From Neoroseomonas oryzicola (lineage in GTDB: Bacteria > Pseudomonadota > Alphaproteobacteria > Acetobacterales > Acetobacteraceae): a stretch of DNA of 64,000 bases. The translations under genes and the position numbers were made by a program. The notes beneath the pieces are model-generated. The model was given only the letters and a program-made list of their open reading frames with translations, was not told the DNA's origin and searched no databases. Where the stretch lies: assembly GCF_012163135.1 (NCBI RefSeq), contig NZ_JAAVUP010000002.1, positions 496,001 through 560,000 on the forward strand, written 5' to 3'. The stretch's first letter is position 1. Every line of letters starts with the position of its first letter. Positions 60,230 to 64,000 of the stretch are shown here, one piece after another.

Positions 60230-60867
60230 GCGGCGTCTCCCGCATAGGGGTTGGTGCGGCGCTCGGTCCCGAAGGTGGATCCCGGCCCGTGGCCGCAGAT
60301 GAACTGGATGTCGTCCCCGAGCGGGAACAGCTTCTCCCGGATCGCGGAAATCAGCGCCGCGTGGTCGCCATAGGGGAAGTCGGTGCGCCCGACCGAGCCC
60401 TGGAACAGCACGTCCCCCACCAGCGCGAAGCCGAGCGCGGTCGAGACGAACACCACATGCCCCGGCGTGTGCCCCGGGCAATGCAGCACGGCGAATTCGT
60501 GGCCGGCGATCTCGACCGTCTCGCCTTCCTCGAGCCAGCGATCGGGCGTCACGGGCCGGCACTCCATGCCGTAGCGCGCGCCCTGCTGCGGCAGGCCGGA
60601 GAGCAGGAATTCGTCGGCGAGGTGCGGGCCTTCGATCGGCACGCCGAGCGCCTCGGCCAGTTCCGCGGCCGCGCCGGCGTGGTCGAGATGCCCATGCGTC
60701 AGCAGGATGCGCTGCACCTTCACCCCGGTCTGCTGGATCGCTTCCTGGATCTTGTCGGCGTCGCCGCCGGGATCGACCACGACGCCTTCCTTCGTCTCGT
60801 CGTCCCAGATCAGGGTGCAGTTCTGCTGGAACGGGGTGACCGGGAGGATGGCGGCGGCGATGCTCAT
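60226..60867 (-). CDS. Metallo-beta-lactamase fold hydrolase (glyoxalase II-like)
   Basis: A 213-aa cytoplasmic di-metal hydrolase. Metal ligands are in THGHLDH (58-63 region), CPGHTPGH, GDVLF and GHGPGS. The sequence matches the YcbL-type family, which has weak glyoxalase II activity on S-lactoylglutathione. It is the first gene of a two-gene transcript with the serine hydrolase and diverges from the large RTX gene. Confidence 0.92.
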   Translation of the reverse strand: MSIAAAILPVTPFQQNCTLIWDDETKEGVVVDPGGDADKIQEAIQQTGVKVQRILLTHGHLDHAGAAAELAEALGVPIEGPHLADEFLLSGLPQQGARYGMECRPVTPDRWLEEGETVEIAGHEFAVLHCPGHTPGHVVFVSTALGFALVGDVLFQGSVGRTDFPYGDHAALISAIREKLFPLGDDIQFICGHGPGSTFGTERRTNPYAGDAA

Positions 60868-60980
60868 GCGCCGACCTTGGCCCGGCCCCCGCGCGGCGTC
60901 CAGCCGCCCGGCCTGGCGCCGTTCACGCTCCCTTCAGCCCGGCTGCGGCATGCGTTGCCGTCCCCCGGTCGCAGGATGCG

Positions 60981-63900
60981 ATGGCCAACTATCTCTTCAC
61001 CGACGTCGCGGGCGCGAGCCTCGTCTTCGATCCGACGCAGGATTTTCTGGTCTTCCCGGCCGGGTACCCGGCGGCCTCGCTGTCCTTCCTCGTCGCGGGG
61101 GCGGACCTGCTGGTCTCCTCGGGCGGGATGACCGTGCGGCTGCTGAACCTCGCGCTCGGCGGGGCAGGGCTGACCGGGGCGGACCTCGTGTTCCAGGACG
61201 GCAGCATCCTGGTGCTCGACAGCACCGGCAGCAGCCTGCGGACCGGGACGGTGCAGGGCGACTGGATCGGCATCGACCGCGGCGGCAACGACACCGTCGC
61301 GGCCGGCGCGGGCGACGACCTGATCCAGGCCGGCAGCGCGCTGACCGCTTCGGATTCCGTCGATGGCGGGGACGGCACGGGCGATGTGCTCGCGCTCGGT
61401 GGCACCGTCTCGCTCACGCTTGGGCCGGGCACGGTGCAGCGGGTCGAGCGCTTCGAGATCGGCGCCGGCGATGTGAGCCTGGTGCTCGACGCCGCGACGG
61501 TCGCGACGGCGACGCCCGCCGAGGGTGCGGTCTTCACCGTCGATGCCTCGGCCCAGCCGCTCGGCTCCCGGCTTGTGCTGGACGGGTCGGCGGCGGCGGC
61601 CTCGATGGCGCTGCTCGGCGGGGCGGGGGACGATCTGCTGACCGGCGGCGCGGCGGGCGACAGCCTCGACGGCGGCGCCGGGGACGACACGCTCTCGGGC
61701 GGCGGCGGGGCGGACACCATCGCGGGCGGGCTGGGGGCGGATGTGCTCTCGGGCGGGGTGGGGGAGGACCTGTTCCTGTTCGACACCGCCGGGGCGCTCA
61801 GCCCGCCGGCGACGCCTGACCTGATCCTCGATGTCCAGGGTGCCGGGCAGGCGGGCGGCGACCGGATCGCGCTGCCCTCGATGTTCACCATCGGGCTGCT
61901 CACCGCCTTCCACGTCACCGCCGTCGACTTCGCCTTCGAGGGCTATGCGGAGTCCGGCGAGCAGTTCCCCGCCGTCTGGATCGGCGACGGCATCGCCGAC
62001 ATCGTCTGGCGCGTGGTCGAGGGCCAGGCCTGGCGCTTCGAGCTCTGGGTCGACGCCAACGACAACGGCCGCTTCGACCCGACGGACCTCTTCCTGCGCA
62101 TCGCGCTCGCGGAGGGCGAGACCGCCAGCTTGCTGTCGCCCGAGGATTTCGCCACCCAGTTCGGCGGCTTCGTCGGCGGGCCGGATGGCGACGTGCTGGA
62201 AGGCCTCGGCTGGACCGACGACATCATGTGGGGGGAGGGCGGGGACGATTCCCTCTCGGGCGGCGGCGGCGTCGACGTGCTGTTCGGCGGCACCGGCAAC
62301 GACACGCTGCTCGGCGGGGATTTCTCGGACGAACTGCACGGCGATGCCGGCAGCGACTTCCTCGATGGCGGCGACGGCTGGGACACGCTCTTCGCCGCCG
62401 ATCCCTGGGCGCCGGAGACCGAGAGCCCGGACGACCGCAACACGCTGATCGGCGGCGCCGGCTTCGACATGCTGTTCGGCGGGGCGGGGCGGGACACGCT
62501 GCTCGGCGGTACCGAGGACGACCTGCTCTGGGGCGATGCGGGCGACGACTGGCTCGAGGGCGGGGAGGATGCCGACCTGCTCTATGGCTGGGACGGGGCG
62601 GACCGGCTGGATGGCGGGGCGGGGGCCGACACGCTGCTCGGCGGGCTCGGGGCCGATGTGATGATCGGGGGCGCGGGGGCGGACCTCTTCGTCGTCGACC
62701 TCTCGACCAAGGACCTCGCGGAGAGCACCGGCGCGGCCGCGGACTGGATCCAGGACTTCCAGCCCGGCGAGGGCGACATCCTCTCCCTCGGCCTCGTGGG
62801 GGGCATGGTGGGCGGCGCCTATGGGCCGGGGCCGCTCGCCTGGCGCGGGACCTTGGCGGCGCGGGACCTGTCGAGCGGGCCCGGTTACGGAAATGCTTTG
62901 CCGGGGGCGGGCGTCGGGCCCGGCTACTACCAGGCCTGGTGGCAGCCGGCGGTGCAGGGCGGGCAGGCGGCGGGTGGCTGGTTCGTCATCGACCTCGACC
63001 AGGACCTGGTGCTCGACATCGACGATGCCGTCATCCGGCTCGGCTCGCCCGGCGCCTGGGGGGCGGTGGCGCTGGACCCCGCGGCTTTCGCCGAGGGTAC
63101 CTTCCGCGTGCTGGTCGGCACGGTCGCGGCCGATACGCTGGTCGCCGCGGAATCCGGGCAGGAGGCCTTCGGCCTCGGCGGCGCCGACAGCCTGGTGGGC
63201 GGGGCCTCGACCGACCGGCTGCTGGGCGGGGTCGGCAACGACACGCTGATCGGCCTCGGCGGCGCGGACCAGCTGTGGGGCGGGGCCGGCAACGACTGGA
63301 TCGAGGGCGGGGAGGGCGACGACGAGGTTTTCGTCGAAGGCCCGGGGATCGAGGAGGTGGACGGCTTCCTCGCCCGCAACACCGTCATCGGCGGGGCCGG
63401 CAATGACAGCCTGTGGGGCGCGGATGGGCGGGAGTCGCTCGACGGCGGGGACGGCGACGACTGGCTCTATGGTGGCATCGGCCTCGACACGCTGCGCGGC
63501 GGGGATGGCGCGGACACCATCATCGGCGGCGACGGCGCCGACCTGATCGAGGGCGGCGCCGGGGCGGATTCCATCGACGCCGGGGCGGGCGACGACACCG
63601 TCGCCTACGATCCGCTGGACACCTTCCTCGACGGCGGGGACGACACCGACCTGCTGGTCGTGACCGCGCCGGTCACGGTCACGCTGGACAGCCAGATCGA
63701 CCAGGTCGCGGGCGGCGGCATCACCCGCGGCTTCGAGGGCGTGGACGCCTCGGCCGTTGCCCTGGCGGTCACGCTGCTCGGCACCTCCGGGCGCAACCGG
63801 CTGATCGGCGGGGCGGGGGACGACCGGCTGGAAGGCAAGGACGGCGCCGATACGCTGATCGGCGGGGCGGGCGGGGATACGCTGCTCGGCGGCGCCGGGG

Positions 63901-64000
63901 ACGACGTCATCGATGGCGGGCCGGGCGCAGATCTCCTCGACGGCGGCACGGGGAACGACCTGCTGACCTATGCCGGCGCCGTGGGGCCGGTGGCTGTGCA
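60981..64000 (+). CDS. Very large RTX (hemolysin-type calcium-binding) protein, 5-prime part
   Basis: The frame is open from the ATG at 60981 (AGGATG upstream) to the right edge, at least 1006 residues with no stop. There is no signal peptide, as usual for type I secretion. Blocks of RTX nonapeptides (LLGGAGDDLLTGGAAGDSLD near 213; GEGGDDSLSGGGGVDVLFGG near 417; more after 740 and 930) alternate with non-repeat domains. Two EF-hand-like loops occur: DANDNGRFDPTDL at 358 and DLDQDLVLDIDDAV at 671. It is probably an adhesin or surface-layer-like protein that folds on calcium outside the cell. The exporter genes and the C-terminal signal would lie beyond the window. Confidence 0.87.
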   Translation, partial: MANYLFTDVAGASLVFDPTQDFLVFPAGYPAASLSFLVAGADLLVSSGGMTVRLLNLALGGAGLTGADLVFQDGSILVLDSTGSSLRTGTVQGDWIGIDRGGNDTVAAGAGDDLIQAGSALTASDSVDGGDGTGDVLALGGTVSLTLGPGTVQRVERFEIGAGDVSLVLDAATVATATPAEGAVFTVDASAQPLGSRLVLDGSAAAASMALLGGAGDDLLTGGAAGDSLDGGAGDDTLSGGGGADTIAGGLGADVLSGGVGEDLFLFDTAGALSPPATPDLILDVQGAGQAGGDRIALPSMFTIGLLTAFHVTAVDFAFEGYAESGEQFPAVWIGDGIADIVWRVVEGQAWRFELWVDANDNGRFDPTDLFLRIALAEGETASLLSPEDFATQFGGFVGGPDGDVLEGLGWTDDIMWGEGGDDSLSGGGGVDVLFGGTGNDTLLGGDFSDELHGDAGSDFLDGGDGWDTLFAADPWAPETESPDDRNTLIGGAGFDMLFGGAGRDTLLGGTEDDLLWGDAGDDWLEGGEDADLLYGWDGADRLDGGAGADTLLGGLGADVMIGGAGADLFVVDLSTKDLAESTGAAADWIQDFQPGEGDILSLGLVGGMVGGAYGPGPLAWRGTLAARDLSSGPGYGNALPGAGVGPGYYQAWWQPAVQGGQAAGGWFVIDLDQDLVLDIDDAVIRLGSPGAWGAVALDPAAFAEGTFRVLVGTVAADTLVAAESGQEAFGLGGADSLVGGASTDRLLGGVGNDTLIGLGGADQLWGGAGNDWIEGGEGDDEVFVEGPGIEEVDGFLARNTVIGGAGNDSLWGADGRESLDGGDGDDWLYGGIGLDTLRGGDGADTIIGGDGADLIEGGAGADSIDAGAGDDTVAYDPLDTFLDGGDDTDLLVVTAPVTVTLDSQIDQVAGGGITRGFEGVDASAVALAVTLLGTSGRNRLIGGAGDDRLEGKDGADTLIGGAGGDTLLGGAGDDVIDGGPGADLLDGGTGNDLLTYAGAVGPVAV

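Overview
The window is about 70% GC, densely coded and rich in 4-nt (ATGA/GTGA) and 1-nt (TGATG) gene overlaps. The gene content points to an alphaproteobacterium of the Acetobacteraceae, Roseomonas-like: several TctC/Bug binding proteins, a Tad pilus locus, a cbb3 oxidase cluster with a perfect FNR/FixK box, a GTTC-N7-GTTC LexA box and a fused indolepyruvate ferredoxin oxidoreductase. The taxon is inferred from content, not from a marker gene. I see no rRNA, tRNA, CRISPR array, prophage or insertion sequence.

Layout. 1-3.4 kb: a leuC-leuD-leuB operon on the minus strand (leuB cut by the left edge), divergent from a TctC-type binding protein. 3.4-4.4 kb: an isocitrate lyase/PEP mutase family enzyme. 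4.5-17.3 kb: a complete Tad (Flp) pilus locus, with tadG-tadE-tadE leftward and flp1-flp2-cpaA-cpaB-cpaC-lipoprotein-cpaE-cpaF-tadB-tadC-tadD rightward. 17.3-24.4 kb: a GT87-like membrane protein, a lytic transglycosylase, a second TctC protein, an unknown small protein, an SDR and an ABC exporter. 24.4-27.1 kb (minus): pdxA-pdxJ-hydrolase, then a GNAT gene preceded by what looks like a leader-peptide attenuator. 27.2-39.1 kb: a SafE/UreH-type membrane protein, a membrane protein fused to a spermidine-synthase-like domain, a DUF2189 protein, and ccoNOQP-ccoGHIS. 39.2-44.4 kb: an Lrp regulator, IorAB fusion and acyl-CoA dehydrogenase. 44.4-48.4 kb: a 936-aa calcium-repeat-like protein, a DPGDPP-repeat exported protein and a 58-aa membrane protein with its own LexA box. 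48.5-60.9 kb: patatin, FrnE-like DsbA, two serine hydrolases, a polyamine-type ABC importer, a gnd-gntK pair, a YdhR-like monooxygenase, an Ada-C-like methyltransferase paired with a 2OG oxygenase, and a metallo-beta-lactamase-fold hydrolase. 61-64 kb: a very large RTX protein running off the right edge.

Three kinds of non-coding repeat sit in gene gaps: a 130-bp element in three copies whose hairpin arms change sequence but keep pairing, a 105-bp three-hairpin element in two copies, and a 108-bp element with CTAGAGC/GCTCTAG ends that supplies the stop codons of both flanking genes. The strongest candidates for undescribed biology are the SOS-box-driven 58-aa membrane protein (possible division inhibitor), the Arg-rich leader peptide plus terminator in front of the GNAT gene, the structured repeats, and the DPGDPP-repeat protein.
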